Notes: generated by a model not told the origin, from the letters alone. Positions 19,920 through 29,950 are shown, counted from the stretch's first letter. The stretch: 64,000 nt of DNA from Lysobacterales bacterium (GCA_017302135.1 JAFLDZ010000002.1:519290-583289); one strand, 5' to 3'. Made by a program: numbers and translations.

Positions 19920-20174
19920 GTGGGATTTTCCGCCCAAGAACGCGCATTGCTCTTGGCCGTGAAAGGCGTCGGGCCGACCGTGATCGACCGCCTCGAACAG
20001 ATCGGATTCGATTCGCTGGAAACGCTGGCGGGAACCGATGTGGATGGCATCGTGAAGCAGATCGCCACGATGCTCGGCACCACCTGCTGGCGCAACAGTC
20101 CGCAGGCGCGCGCGGCGATCGCCGGAGCGATCGCCGCCGCGGAAACAGCGACTCAGCCGCCGAAACGCTCGTAG
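19920..20174 (+). CDS. Small helix-hairpin-helix protein
   Basis: 84 residues from a GTG at 19920, four bases after the ispB stop, suggesting translational coupling. The peptide carries an HhH-like motif (LAVKGVGPTVIDRLEQIG), resembling the DNA-binding repeats of small Cdd1/pathogenicity-locus type proteins. No catalytic domain. The last 22 bp overlap the 3' end of the convergent hydrolase gene. Function unknown; the start codon is inferred because no ATG lies in frame between the ispB stop and the motif. Confidence 0.6.
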   Translation: MGFSAQERALLLAVKGVGPTVIDRLEQIGFDSLETLAGTDVDGIVKQIATMLGTTCWRNSPQARAAIAGAIAAAETATQPPKRS

Positions 20175-20950
20175 AAGAACTGGTTCATCATCGTGGTCGC
20201 ACGTTTCGCCGCACGTTCGTTGTAAACGCAGCCGGGAGGACTCTTCGCCGATTCCAGCGCGAAACAATGCACCGCGCCGCTGAAGTTGACGAATTGCCAG
20301 TCCGCGCCGGCAGCCTTCATTTCGCTCTCGAAGCCGTCGATCTGCGCAGCCGGCACATAGGTGTCGTCGGCGCCATTGAGCACGAGCACGCTGGTCTTCA
20401 GTACGCCTGCCTGCGCTGGAATCGTGGTGTCGAGGCCACCGTGGAAACTGACCACACCGGCGAGATCGGCACCGCTGCGGGCCAGTTCGAGCACGGTCTT
20501 GCCGCCGAAGCAGAAACCGAATGCACCGATCCGGGCCGTGTCGATCGGCGCGTTGGCTGCCTGCGTGCGCAGAAAATCAAGCGCGGCAGTGGCGCGCGCA
20601 CGCAAGGTGGGCAGATCCTGATAGATCTTGCCGACCAACGCACCGGCAGCCTTGTCGTCTTTCGGACGCACACCCTTGCCATACATGTCCGCGACCAGAA
20701 CCACATAACCCGCGCTGGCGATCAGTTTGGCCTTCTCGACCGCCGCCGGAGTCACGCCTTTCCAGTCGGGCACCATCATCAGACCGGGGCGCTTGGTCGT
20801 GGTGGCATCGTTGTAGACCAGATAACCGCTGAAACGCTGCTTGCCCTGCTTCCATTCGACTTGCTTGGCCTGCATCACAGCGAACGCCGGCGAGGCCATC
20901 AGGAAAAGAGACAGCAGGGCGAACAGACCCGCCCATCGCATCGAACGCAT
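20153..20950 (-). CDS. Exported dienelactone hydrolase-family protein
   Basis: 265 residues from ATG 20950, preceded by AAGGAG at good spacing; an upstream in-frame start lacks one. A Sec signal peptide (RWAGLFALLSLFLMASPAFA) precedes an alpha/beta hydrolase of the DLH type. The nucleophile is the Cys in GAFGFCFGG, with the acid in NGADDTYVP and the His in SGAVHCFAL. Substrate unknown; periplasmic DLH-like proteins are common in Xanthomonadaceae and their substrates are mostly uncharacterised. Confidence 0.85.
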   Translation of the reverse strand: MRSMRWAGLFALLSLFLMASPAFAVMQAKQVEWKQGKQRFSGYLVYNDATTTKRPGLMMVPDWKGVTPAAVEKAKLIASAGYVVLVADMYGKGVRPKDDKAAGALVGKIYQDLPTLRARATAALDFLRTQAANAPIDTARIGAFGFCFGGKTVLELARSGADLAGVVSFHGGLDTTIPAQAGVLKTSVLVLNGADDTYVPAAQIDGFESEMKAAGADWQFVNFSGAVHCFALESAKSPPGCVYNERAAKRATTMMNQFFYERFGG

Positions 20951-21043
20951 AACCGGACTCCTTGGAGTGTTCTGGGGGTAGCGGTCAAGACTACCCGGAA
21001 ACCACGACAAATGCCGCCACGGCCGTCGGCTGTATGAACGCGC

Positions 21044-22462
21044 TCAACCGATCCCGAGACCCGGGATGGCGGTGATCGTCTCCGGGTCGAACCCCGCAAG
21101 CATTGCGAAATGGCGACCGCGCTCGGTGTAGTCGCGGTAGGCGCCGAAGCTGGGCGCGCCGGGCGAAAGCAACACCACGCCATCGCCACCGAGCAGATCG
21201 CACGCCGTGGCGACCGCTTCATGCAGATTGCCCGTCTCCGCGAGCGCGAAGCCCGTCGCCGCCGCGACCGGCGCCAGCAGCGCATGGATCTTCGGACCGT
21301 TCTGGCCGAGCGTGACGATAGCCGCAGGCGCCTGCGTACGCATGGCTTCGGCGAAGCCGGTCCAATCGATGCCGCGATCGTGCCCGCCCACGAGCAAGGC
21401 CACCCGCTGCGTGCGAAAACAGTCCAGCGCCGCGAGGCTGGCATGCGGCGTGGTGCTGATCGAATCGTTCACGTAGACGATGCCGTCGCGCGTGCCCAGC
21501 GTTTGCAGCCGGTGCGGCAATGGCTGGAAGCTGGCCGCATGCGGCGCCAGCGCGGCGGCATCGAGACCCAGCGCCTCGATGGCCGCGAGCACCGCGCACA
21601 GATTGCCGCGATTGTGGCGTCCAGGCAGCGGCAGGCCGCTGGTGTCGAAGACCGCCTGTTCGCCGCGATGGACCACATCGCCGCGCAGGTGCCAGCCCGC
21701 CGGGCCGCCGAAAAAAACTACTTCACTGCCGGGCAAATCCAGCGCAACCAGCGTGCGATCGCTTTCGTTGAGGATCGCGATGCGCGGCTTGGCATCGACG
21801 AACAGCGCAAGCTTGTCCTCGACGTAACGGGTTTCGCTGCCGTGCCAGTCGAGATGTTCGGGGAAGACATTGGTCGCCACCGCGATCTCCGGCGACACGC
21901 CGGACGCCGCGACATCGCGGGTCTGGTAACTCGACAGTTCGATCGCCCAGAATTCCGGCATTGGCTGGACATCCAGCAACTCCAGCAGCGGCATGCCGAT
22001 GTTGCCGCACAGCGCGGTGCGATGCCCGCCAGCGCGCAGCAGATGCGCGAGCAGCGCGGTCGTGGTGCTCTTGCCCTTGGTGCCGGTGACGCAAATCGTG
22101 CGTGCATCCGGATTTTCGGCGAACCACAGCGCGGTGCCGCCGATGAAGCGAGTGCCGCGTTGCGCTGCGCCGACCGCTTCGGGTCCGTACGGGCTGATGC
22201 CGGGAGATTTCACCACCACGTCGAAGCGCGACAGATGCTCGACGCTGGCGTCGCTATCGATCGTCAGCAACGCATCGCCGAGCGCGCGCGCTTCTTCGAC
22301 TTCGCCGGCGCTGCAGAACAACGTCAGCGGCAGCGTCGGCAAACGGCGCCGCAGTACGCGGTACGCAGCGCGACCCTCGCGACCCCAGCCCCAGAGCGCG
22401 ACCCGCAAACCGTCGAGCAGCGAAATGCCGATCGGCCCGATATCAAGCGGTGAATTGCGCAC
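21044..22462 (-). CDS. murD2: UDP-MurNAc-L-Ala-L-Glu ligase, MurD2
   Basis: About 472 residues from a GTG at 22462 that overlaps the end of murL by 20 bp; no strong ribosome site is visible, so coupling is likely. Mur ligase features: ATP loop [35 protein letters not shown], and the C-terminal domain [10 protein letters not shown]. In Xanthomonas, MurD2 adds L-Glu instead of D-Glu to UDP-MurNAc-L-Ala, and MurL then epimerises the product. The immediate murL neighbour is the evidence for MurD2 over ordinary MurD. Confidence 0.88.
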   Translation of the reverse strand: MRNSPLDIGPIGISLLDGLRVALWGWGREGRAAYRVLRRRLPTLPLTLFCSAGEVEEARALGDALLTIDSDASVEHLSRFDVVVKSPGISPYGPEAVGAAQRGTRFIGGTALWFAENPDARTICVTGTKGKSTTTALLAHLLRAGGHRTALCGNIGMPLLELLDVQPMPEFWAIELSSYQTRDVAASGVSPEIAVATNVFPEHLDWHGSETRYVEDKLALFVDAKPRIAILNESDRTLVALDLPGSEVVFFGGPAGWHLRGDVVHRGEQAVFDTSGLPLPGRHNRGNLCAVLAAIEALGLDAAALAPHAASFQPLPHRLQTLGTRDGIVYVNDSISTTPHASLAALDCFRTQRVALLVGGHDRGIDWTGFAEAMRTQAPAAIVTLGQNGPKIHALLAPVAAATGFALAETGNLHEAVATACDLLGGDGVVLLSPGAPSFGAYRDYTERGRHFAMLAGFDPETITAIPGLGIG

Positions 22463-23888
22463 GCAGGCGTTCCCAGACAGCGGACGGCACGCGATGCTCG
22501 TCATCGATGATCAACAGCGGTGATATCCGCTGTTCGATCGGCGAAAGCTGCGGGCGGATTTCGCGGGCGAAGCGCGTGACGATCTCGTCCTCGCGCCACT
22601 CGGGACGCTCGCTCAGCGTCGCCATCGCGGCGCGCGATTCCTTGCCCTCGCCCACGCACTCGAACGGTTTGTGATCCTGGTATTCGAGCAGCGCATCGTA
22701 ACCGCCGATCTGCGCGGCATCGTCGAGCAGATTGCGCCCGAAAATGCCGACCAATCGCGGCTTCGACATGAACGGCGCCAGCGCCAGAAACACGAAATGG
22801 CATTTCGGGCAGACACCGCACCAGCGGTTGACCGGCCGCTCGCCGAGAATATGGAAATTGCGATTGCAGCTGGAGAAATGTGCGTCATAGCGGTCGGTCT
22901 TCGCGAACTGCCGCGCGACCGCCAGTTCGCTCAGCGGACGCAACAGCGAGTAATACTTCAGGTCGGCAGCGACATGGCGCTGCACGTGGTCGCCGAAGGC
23001 CTGTTCGAACGCCCAGCCCTTCGACCACTGGTGGTTCACTTCGCCGGTTCCTTCGATCATGCTGCCGTAACTGGCCGAGCGCTCGTTCGAGAACACCACC
23101 TGGTCCGCATCCAGCAATACCGCCGCGAACACCAGGATCGCCGAATTTACGGCAGTCACCGGAATATGTCCGTTCCACGCGCCCTGACGGTTGTATTCGA
23201 ACAGCTCCGGCGCAAGTTGACGGCCGAGATTGAGCATCGGCAGCCCGGTGCGCTCGGCGCAGGCCTTGATCAACTGCGAACCACCGATCCAGGTCACAGT
23301 CTGTTCCACGCCAATGCTGCGCAGGGCTTCGATGCTCACCAGCGAATCCTTGCCGCCGCCGATGGCGACCAGCGCGTGTTCGCGCAGGCTGAGCGAAACG
23401 GCATTTGCAGGAGGGGCTGTAGGAGGAGCTTCAGCCCCGATCCCTTTCCCCGACGGCACAATCTCGTCAGAGCTCGGGCCTGAAGACCTTCCTACAGGAA
23501 ACGCGATCCTGCCGTGGAGGTTAAGGCTGTTGCGATACGCGAACTCGCCCAGACCGTTGAGGTAGATCATTTCCAGCAGCGCGGCGGTATCGGCATCGAT
23601 GCTGTAGCTGTCGATGGCGATCGTCGGCGGCACCGCAGCCTTGTAGTAGCTGACGCCGGCGATCAGATGCAGCAAACGCAGCGCCTGTTCCGCTGCGGCT
23701 GCACGCATGCCATCAAGATTGAACGGCGCGCCCGGCATCGTGATCGTTTCGATCAGTTCTGGACCATCGTCGAAGGCATAGACCAGTTCCGCGACACCGG
23801 TCTGCGCATCAAAAGTACAGCGGACAAAACGGAAGGCGCGAATCGCGTCGCGCTGGAATTCCCACGCGCGTACCGGAACATCAGACAT
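22443..23888 (-). CDS. murL: UDP-MurNAc-L-Ala-L-Glu epimerase, MurL
   Basis: 481 residues from ATG 23888 with GGAGG upstream; it overlaps the lysAC stop by 8 bp and murD2 by 20 bp, so the three genes form one leftward operon. MurL converts the terminal L-Glu of UDP-MurNAc-L-Ala-L-Glu to D-Glu, replacing glutamate racemase. Visible blocks: [19 protein letters not shown] (pyrophosphatase-like ATP loop), [10 protein letters not shown], a [17 protein letters not shown]ys pair motif. Residues about 131-158 are encoded by an inserted REP-like inverted repeat, which is odd for an essential enzyme but keeps the frame. Confidence 0.9.
   Translation of the reverse strand: MSDVPVRAWEFQRDAIRAFRFVRCTFDAQTGVAELVYAFDDGPELIETITMPGAPFNLDGMRAAAAEQALRLLHLIAGVSYYKAAVPPTIAIDSYSIDADTAALLEMIYLNGLGEFAYRNSLNLHGRIAFPVGRSSGPSSDEIVPSGKGIGAEAPPTAPPANAVSLSLREHALVAIGGGKDSLVSIEALRSIGVEQTVTWIGGSQLIKACAERTGLPMLNLGRQLAPELFEYNRQGAWNGHIPVTAVNSAILVFAAVLLDADQVVFSNERSASYGSMIEGTGEVNHQWSKGWAFEQAFGDHVQRHVAADLKYYSLLRPLSELAVARQFAKTDRYDAHFSSCNRNFHILGERPVNRWCGVCPKCHFVFLALAPFMSKPRLVGIFGRNLLDDAAQIGGYDALLEYQDHKPFECVGEGKESRAAMATLSERPEWREDEIVTRFAREIRPQLSPIEQRISPLLIIDDEHRVPSAVWERLRAQFTA
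23417..23497. repeat. REP-like inverted repeat pair inside murL
   Basis: Two 24-bp elements face each other: 23417-23440 begins CTGTAGGAGGAGCTTCAGCC, and 23474-23497 read on the other strand begins CTGTAGGAAGGTCTTCAGGC. Each has its own short dyad. Elements starting CTGTAGGA and containing GCTTCAG are typical of RAYT-associated REP sequences in Xanthomonadaceae, normally intergenic. Here the pair adds a Gly/Pro/Ala-rich loop to MurL without breaking the frame. Confidence 0.85.
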
Positions 23889-26562
23889 CGAGAATTTCCT
23901 CCGCCGGCAACGCCCGCAAGTTGTAGGTGTTGGCCATCGCCATGCCATACGCGCCCGCATCGGCGATCAGCACGACATCGCCCTCTGCCGTGGCTTTGGG
24001 CAATGTGCGCCCACGGCCGAAGACATCGCTGCTTTCGCAGATCGGACCGACCACATCGAACGCAACGGTCTCGGCATCGTCGAGACGCGAAAGATTGTGG
24101 ATGCCGTGGTAGGCGTCGTACATCGCCGGACGGATCAATGCGTTCATGCCGCCGTCCAGGCCGACGCGATGCACCCCGTCCTTCTCGATCACCTGCGTTG
24201 CGTGCAGCAGAAGCACGCCGGCTTCGGCGACGAGATAGCGACCGGGTTCGACCGCGAGACGAAAACCCGGGAACGCGGCCTTGATCTCATCCAGTCCCGC
24301 CCGCCAAGTGGCGACATCGAACGGCCGCGCATCCGGCGTATACGGCACCGGCAAACCACCGCCGATATCCAGCGTGTCGACCGTACCGATCTGCTCGGCC
24401 AGACCGGCGAGATCGGCGTAGACCTCGCGCCAATGGCCGGGGTTGTCGATGCCGCTGCCGAGATGCGCGTGCAGCGCGACGATCGTCGCGTCGAGCTTGC
24501 GCGCTTCGGAAAGAAAGGCCTCGACTCTGCCCAGCGGCAGGCCGAACTTGGCCTCGGCGCCGCCGGTGCGGACTTTCGCGTGATGACCGTCGCCGCGGCC
24601 CAGATCCAGCCGCAGCCACAGCACGCGGCCACGGAACGTGTCGGGCCAGTGCTGCAGCGCTTCGACGCTGTCGACCGTGACATTGACGCCGCGTGAGAAC
24701 GCGGCATCGTATTCGGCACGCGGCGCGAAACTCGGGGTGAACAGTACGCGCTGCGGGTCGATGCCCGGCAAGATCGCGAAGACATGTTCGACTTCGCCCA
24801 GCGACACGCATTCGAAACCGACATCCTCGGCCTCCAGCGCACGCAGGATGCCGGGATGCGCATTCGCCTTCAGCGCATAGAAACGCCGATCGATCGCGGT
24901 CGTCTCGCGCAGTGTCCGCGCGCGTTCGCGGACAGTCGGCAAATGGTAGACGTAGCGCGGCGTTCCAGCCGCTGCGCGCGCGATGAGCTCGGCGGCGCGG
25001 TGCTGCCACCATGGCGCGTCGTGCTGCGCTTTCCCGTGCGCGATCTCGGTCCAGCTCGGACCGAACACCGAATCGTCCTGCACCGGCATCGCGCCGCCGC
25101 GGATCAATTCGCCGTGCAGTTCGTTCAGCAGACCGTCGGCATCGGCTTCATCGATGACGAAGGTGAGATTCAGATCGTTCGACGACTGCGAAATCAGATG
25201 CACGCGCTCGCGGCCGAAGGTCGCCCACACATCCGACAGCTTGTGCAGCAGCGAACGCATGCCTCGGCCTACCAGCGTGATCGCGGCGCACGGCGCGATC
25301 ACTTTCACCCGGCAGACTTCGACAAGGTCGGCGGACAGCCTGGCCAGCACATCGCTGCTGACCAGATTTTCGCTGGGGTCGAGCGACACGGTGACGTTGG
25401 TTTCGGACGAACCGATCAGATCGATCGACAGTCCGTGGCGCTTGAAACGCTCGAACACATCGGCGAGGAAACCGACCTGCTGCCACATGCCCATGCTTTC
25501 CATCGACACCAGCACGATGCCGTTGCGGCGGCTGATCGCCTTCACGCCCGGCACCGTGACGGCGCTGCCGTCGATGCGCGTACCCGGCAGTTCCGGGCGT
25601 TCGGTGTCGAGGATCGCCATCGGCACGCCGGTATCGCGACACGGCGCGATCGAACGCGGATGCAGCACTTTCGCGCCGGTGGTCGCGATTTCCTGCGCCT
25701 CGGCATAGTCGAGACGTGCGAGCAGCCGCGCGTCGGGGACTTCGCGCGGATTCGCGCTGAACATGCCGGGCACGTCGGTCCAGATCTCGACGCGCTGCGC
25801 CATGAGCAATGCGCCGAAGTACGCTGCGGAGGTATCGGAACCACCGCGTCCGAGAATCGCGGTATCGCCATCGGCATGCCGGGCGATGAAACCCTGCGAA
25901 ATCAGCATCCGCGCCGGCTGATTCGCGAAACGCTGCTGGAAATCCCGGCCATCGGCATCGTCGGCATCGTCGCGATAGCGGCAATTCACCGACAGCCGCT
26001 GCGCCCAGTCGCTGGCGTTGGGCAGCGAGACCGCCGACAGCCAGTCGCGCGCATCGCACCAGCCGAAATCGAGACCCTGAGCGCGCAGATACGCTGCGCC
26101 GAGCGTCGACGACAGCAACTCGCCCTGCGCCAACACTTCGGCCTGCCAGTCCAGGCTGCGCGCCTGCGCGCGCGGATCGCTGCCGAGCGCGCGCAGGATC
26201 GCAAGACGCTCGCCGAGCATCGCGTCGGGATCGAGATCGAGTTCGCCGCAGAACGCACGATGACGTTCGACCAGCGCGTCGATCCGGGCATCGATCTCGC
26301 GGCCATCGGCAATGGCTTGCAGTTCGTTGGTGACGCCGGACAGCGCCGAGACGACCACCAGAACACGGGTCGTAAGCGCGTGTGCATCGCCCTCATCGGC
26401 CCGTTGTTTCGCCAACCGGCCGATGGTGTCCCAGCGGTGGCGGCGCGACACCGAAGTGCCTCCGAATTTGAGCACGATCCAAGGGCCGGCGTGGCGGGGA
26501 TCGGCGGAGTGCGTCTCGGGCATTGGCAGTGACGGGTTCGTTAGACTGGGGGGCACCGGCAT
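23881..26562 (-). CDS. lysAC: Bifunctional aspartate kinase / diaminopimelate decarboxylase
   Basis: 893 residues. The N-terminal half is aspartokinase (VLKFGGTSVS, GRGGSDTSAAYFGAL, two ACT-like segments from about residue 330). The C-terminal half is PLP-dependent DAP decarboxylase: FYALKANAHP with the PLP lysine, HAHLGSG, DIGGG, EPGRYLVAEAG, CESSDVFG. It catalyses the first and last steps of lysine synthesis; DAP is also a murein precursor, which suits the murL-murD2 genes downstream. This fusion is characteristic of Xanthomonadaceae. The start could be ATG 26562 or ATG 26523; neither has a clear ribosome site. Divergent from the first PhzF gene with only 40 bp between. Confidence 0.95.
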   Translation of the reverse strand: MPVPPSLTNPSLPMPETHSADPRHAGPWIVLKFGGTSVSRRHRWDTIGRLAKQRADEGDAHALTTRVLVVVSALSGVTNELQAIADGREIDARIDALVERHRAFCGELDLDPDAMLGERLAILRALGSDPRAQARSLDWQAEVLAQGELLSSTLGAAYLRAQGLDFGWCDARDWLSAVSLPNASDWAQRLSVNCRYRDDADDADGRDFQQRFANQPARMLISQGFIARHADGDTAILGRGGSDTSAAYFGALLMAQRVEIWTDVPGMFSANPREVPDARLLARLDYAEAQEIATTGAKVLHPRSIAPCRDTGVPMAILDTERPELPGTRIDGSAVTVPGVKAISRRNGIVLVSMESMGMWQQVGFLADVFERFKRHGLSIDLIGSSETNVTVSLDPSENLVSSDVLARLSADLVEVCRVKVIAPCAAITLVGRGMRSLLHKLSDVWATFGRERVHLISQSSNDLNLTFVIDEADADGLLNELHGELIRGGAMPVQDDSVFGPSWTEIAHGKAQHDAPWWQHRAAELIARAAAGTPRYVYHLPTVRERARTLRETTAIDRRFYALKANAHPGILRALEAEDVGFECVSLGEVEHVFAILPGIDPQRVLFTPSFAPRAEYDAAFSRGVNVTVDSVEALQHWPDTFRGRVLWLRLDLGRGDGHHAKVRTGGAEAKFGLPLGRVEAFLSEARKLDATIVALHAHLGSGIDNPGHWREVYADLAGLAEQIGTVDTLDIGGGLPVPYTPDARPFDVATWRAGLDEIKAAFPGFRLAVEPGRYLVAEAGVLLLHATQVIEKDGVHRVGLDGGMNALIRPAMYDAYHGIHNLSRLDDAETVAFDVVGPICESSDVFGRGRTLPKATAEGDVVLIADAGAYGMAMANTYNLRALPAEEILDV

Positions 26563-26602
26563 GCGCCGGAACTTTGCATTCTAAGCCACGGGAACCACCC
26601 GC

Positions 26603-27478
26603 ATGATGCCGCTGCGTTATCTGCAAATGGATGTCTTCGCCGCCCGCCCGGGCGCCGGCAATGCGCTGGGTGCGGTGATCGAAGGCGAACGCTTCGATCC
26701 ACTGCGGATGCAGGCCTTCGCCGCCTGGACCAATCTCTCCGAAACCATCTTCCTGCTGCCGCCGACCGCAGCCGAGGCGGATTACCGCGTCCGTATCTTC
26801 ACGCCGCGCCAGGAACTGCCATTCGCCGGGCACCCCAGCGTCGGTGCGGCCTGGGCGGCGATCGACACCGGCCTGGTGTTGCCCGGGAAAACGCGACTGG
26901 TGCAGGAATGCGCGGCGGGCCTGTTGCCGGTGGAGATCGAATATGGAATCGATCGATGGATGCCGAGCGTCCGCGCGCCGCTCGCGCGGCGGATCGGCGG
27001 TGCTGAGCTTGCACCGGCTCTGCTGGACGCGGCGACCCGCAACATGCGCATCGGCGCGCTTGAGCGCGCACTGTGGGACAACGGACCTCTGTGGTGGCTG
27101 ATCGAATTGGCCGATGCGGACAGCGTGCGCGGGCTGCGCCCGGATCTCGCCGCGATCGCCGCCCTGACCGAAGCCACCGGCGCAGTCGGTCTTGCCGTGC
27201 ACGCAGCGGACGCGCGCGACGGTCACCATCTGGTGGTGCGCGCGTTCTGCCCCGCCGACAGCATCCCCGAAGACCCGGTCACCGGCAGCGCGCAGGCAGC
27301 GATCGGCGCGCGCCTCGCCTCGGCCGGCCGCACGCCCGGTCGGGACGGCATCTACGTCGGCAGTCAGGGCCGCGAACTCGGGCGCGACGGCCGAGTGACA
27401 GTGCGCGTCGATGCCCGGAACGACGTGTGGATCGGAGGCGAAGTGCAACTTGTGATCCGCGGCGAAGTCGCCTGGTGA
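26603..27478 (+). CDS. PhzF-family isomerase/epimerase, copy 1
   Basis: 291 residues. PhzF/YddE fold with two pseudo-symmetric halves: LQMDVFAARPGAGNALGAV at the N-terminus with the conserved Asn, SETIFLLPP with the family's catalytic Glu, FAGHPSVGAAWA, and DPVTGSAQAAIGARL. The family isomerises small acidic metabolites. No phenazine genes are nearby, so a general metabolic role is likely. A second PhzF gene of equal length follows 73 bp downstream. Confidence 0.88.
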   Translation: MMPLRYLQMDVFAARPGAGNALGAVIEGERFDPLRMQAFAAWTNLSETIFLLPPTAAEADYRVRIFTPRQELPFAGHPSVGAAWAAIDTGLVLPGKTRLVQECAAGLLPVEIEYGIDRWMPSVRAPLARRIGGAELAPALLDAATRNMRIGALERALWDNGPLWWLIELADADSVRGLRPDLAAIAALTEATGAVGLAVHAADARDGHHLVVRAFCPADSIPEDPVTGSAQAAIGARLASAGRTPGRDGIYVGSQGRELGRDGRVTVRVDARNDVWIGGEVQLVIRGEVAW

Positions 27479-27551
27479 TACGGCCGCGACGCAACACCGC
27501 AGCACAGCCGCTGCTACTCTGCGCACCCGCCCCCGCAGGATCGCTGCACCG

Positions 27552-28427
27552 ATGAATGCCCGACGCTATGCGCAAGTCGATGTCTTTGCCGACCGCCCCG
27601 GCGCCGGCAACCCGCTGGCGGTGGTGCTGGACGCAGAGGGGTTGGCCGATGCGCAGATGCAGGCCATCGCCAAATGGACGCGACTGCCGGAAACCACGTT
27701 CGTGCTTCCGGCCGTCGATGACGAGAGCAGCTACCGCATCCGGATCTTCAGCCCACGCAGGGAAGTGCCCTTCGCCGGTCATCCCAGCGTCGGCACCGCG
27801 CATGCGGTGCTCGAAGCCGGGCTCGCTGCGCCGCGCGACGGTCTGCTGGTGCAGGACGGCATCGCCGGCAAACTGCCGCTGCGCGTGACCGGCGAAGGCG
27901 CGACGCGCACCATCGCGGTGCGTACGCCGCGCGCCAGCGTGCGCGAGATCGCCAGCGCGGACGACCCGCGCCTTCGCGATGTGCTGCGCGATCTGCCGTT
28001 GGGTGCATTGCCGCCCGCGCTGATGGACGGCGGCCGACGCTGGTGGCTGGCCGAACTGGAAAGCGAAACCGCGCTCCGCACCGCCACGCCGCCATGGGAC
28101 GCGATCTCGACGCTCGCGCAATCGACCGAAAGCATGGGCCTGTGCGCCTACGCGCGCAGCGACGACCCGGTCTATTACCTCGCCGTCCGCGCCTGGGTCG
28201 GTGCACCCGCGCAGTTCGAAGACGCCGCTTCCGGCGCCGCCAACGCCACCCTCGCCGCTTGGCTGGCCTCGCAGAACGCGCTACCCGGCGACAGCGGCTT
28301 CTACCGCATCAGCCAAGGCCGCGAAGTCGGCCACGATGCGATCATTGAACTCACCGTCGACGACGCTGGCGATGTGTGGTCGGGGGGGCGGGTAAGTACG
28401 GTGGTCGAGGGTTTCATTCACTGGTGA
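27552..28427 (+). CDS. PhzF-family isomerase/epimerase, copy 2
   Basis: 291 residues, same length as the upstream copy and clearly paralogous: YAQVDVFADRPGAGNPLAVV, PETTFVLPA, FAGHPSVGTAHA and DAASGAANATLAAWL. The copies have diverged well beyond a recent duplication, especially in the central 100 residues, so they probably differ in substrate. Likely co-transcribed with copy 1. Confidence 0.88.
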   Translation: MNARRYAQVDVFADRPGAGNPLAVVLDAEGLADAQMQAIAKWTRLPETTFVLPAVDDESSYRIRIFSPRREVPFAGHPSVGTAHAVLEAGLAAPRDGLLVQDGIAGKLPLRVTGEGATRTIAVRTPRASVREIASADDPRLRDVLRDLPLGALPPALMDGGRRWWLAELESETALRTATPPWDAISTLAQSTESMGLCAYARSDDPVYYLAVRAWVGAPAQFEDAASGAANATLAAWLASQNALPGDSGFYRISQGREVGHDAIIELTVDDAGDVWSGGRVSTVVEGFIHW

Positions 28428-28464
28428 CCGCGTTCATCACCTACGGCAGAAGCAGCGCTCATGT

Positions 28465-28944
28465 TCAGATCAAGCGCCAGATCGCGAACGCCATCGTGAC
28501 TGCGCCTGTTCCGAGCGACATCGATGCGACCAGAATCGCGCATTCCGACCGCTTGAATTGCCGATGACGGCGTCGGAATTCAGCCTTGGCCACTTCAATG
28601 TCATTGCCTTCTGCGCGCACATAACGACGCATCGCCTGCAAATGCCATGACATGCTGTCGGTCGCGAAGTAGCGATGCGCCAACGCTGCGGCGACACAGC
28701 CGCCGAAAGCAATCAATGAAAGACCAGCTTCGCACCGCACACTTTGCAGAAGCGCTTCTGCGGTCGTCTGCCCTTCGCCGGGGAAAAGCGCTTTTGACGC
28801 GGCGAAGCCGATCGCTGTGATACCCAGCAAGCCCAGCCGTAGAAGCTCCCCGGAAAATTCGTTGTATCGCTCGAGCAGCGTCATGTCGTGCTCAAGCGTG
28901 TGTTCCGGAATATTGACCAATCCCAAGGTACCGCGCGTTGACAT
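28465..28944 (-). CDS. Small membrane protein of unknown function
   Basis: 159 residues, ATG at 28944 with GGAGG seven bases upstream. Three hydrophobic segments are visible: LLRLGLLGITAIGFAASKAL, GLSLIAFGGCVAAALAHRYF and ILVASMSLGTGAVTMAFAIW, separated by a charged cytosolic or periplasmic stretch (YVRAEGNDIEVAKAEFRRRH). No family recognised. Monocistronic, converging on the PhzF pair. Confidence 0.65.
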   Translation of the reverse strand: MSTRGTLGLVNIPEHTLEHDMTLLERYNEFSGELLRLGLLGITAIGFAASKALFPGEGQTTAEALLQSVRCEAGLSLIAFGGCVAAALAHRYFATDSMSWHLQAMRRYVRAEGNDIEVAKAEFRRRHRQFKRSECAILVASMSLGTGAVTMAFAIWRLI

Positions 28945-29073
28945 CGCACCGCCTCCGGAAACAGGGTCGATTCGCCTCGAGCATTAAGCCCTAGCGGCAG
29001 TCATCCTGCGGCATTGTCCTCGCATCGGCCAGCGTTCCGATGCCTCTGCAACCGAACAGAGACCGATCAGAGC

Positions 29074-29916
29074 CTATCTCACCAGCGCATGTTCGAACGC
29101 AGTAAAGATCGGCGCGCCTGCGGCACTGTCCAGCACGGAAAAGCGCACATGCCCGAAGCGCTCAGTCCAATCGCCATGCTTCAGATGTTGGGCGAACACA
29201 GCAGCAACCATCGCCGGATCGTTGCGGAAGACGCCGCAGCCCCATGCACCCAGCACCAGTCGGCGATAGCCATGCGCGGCCGCGAGTGCAAGCACACCTT
29301 CCGCGCGACCGATGAACGTTTCTTCGATCAGCGTCAGCTCATCGGGACGATTGGCAACGATGGCGCCCGCGTTGGGCGCAGCACTGGTGATGAACCCTGC
29401 GATACGCGGCGCATCGAGAAGCGTGCCTTCATCGTCGCGGAATACCGGGCAATCCGGCGACAGAATCATCGCATCCGAATACAGCAACGACGACGACGCA
29501 CGATGTTGCCGATAAAACGCTTCCGCACGCATCAGCGAGGCATAAAGCGCAGAGCACCGTGCCAGCGATTCTTCCTGGGCTTGACTGCCGCCCAGAAAAC
29601 CCCCGCCGGGGTTCTTCGCAGAAGCGAAATTCAACACGGCGACCGGAGAGTCGCCCTCCTCCAACAATGCTGCGAGGCCGGCCAGCGTGGTCTCATTGAC
29701 GACGTCCACCTTCGCCGCTTGGCCAGCACTGCACTCTCTTCGCTGTTCTTCACGCAGTCGAGCAATATCCTCTGCGGCATACACTCGCGTGCTTTCGAGA
29801 CATTTCGCGATCGGCTCGCCGAGATCGACCCAGGATCCAGTTGCATTTGCATAGCCACGATCCTCGACGATGCGAAGCGTCAGTTCTGCAACGTTCGCGC
29901 GATGACTGCGGCTCAT
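29074..29916 (-). CDS. Bacterial-type poly(ADP-ribose) glycohydrolase (TIGR02452-like)
   Basis: 280 residues with a macrodomain-type fold. The PARG signature is plain: FASAKNPGGGFLGGSQAQEE, GGG at 104-106 and catalytic pair Glu115-Glu116. Further family blocks are LGAWGCGVFRNDP and the DAMILSPDCPVFRDD stretch. PARG removes ADP-ribose chains by exo-glycosidic cleavage. No PARP-like gene is in the window. It starts 34 bp after the stop of a HIT-family gene on the same strand, suggesting a two-gene unit that handles nucleotide conjugates. Confidence 0.88.
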   Translation of the reverse strand: MSRSHRANVAELTLRIVEDRGYANATGSWVDLGEPIAKCLESTRVYAAEDIARLREEQRRECSAGQAAKVDVVNETTLAGLAALLEEGDSPVAVLNFASAKNPGGGFLGGSQAQEESLARCSALYASLMRAEAFYRQHRASSSLLYSDAMILSPDCPVFRDDEGTLLDAPRIAGFITSAAPNAGAIVANRPDELTLIEETFIGRAEGVLALAAAHGYRRLVLGAWGCGVFRNDPAMVAAVFAQHLKHGDWTERFGHVRFSVLDSAAGAPIFTAFEHALVR

Positions 29917-29950
29917 CCGACGGATTTCTGATTTCTATAGAATGCCGGAC

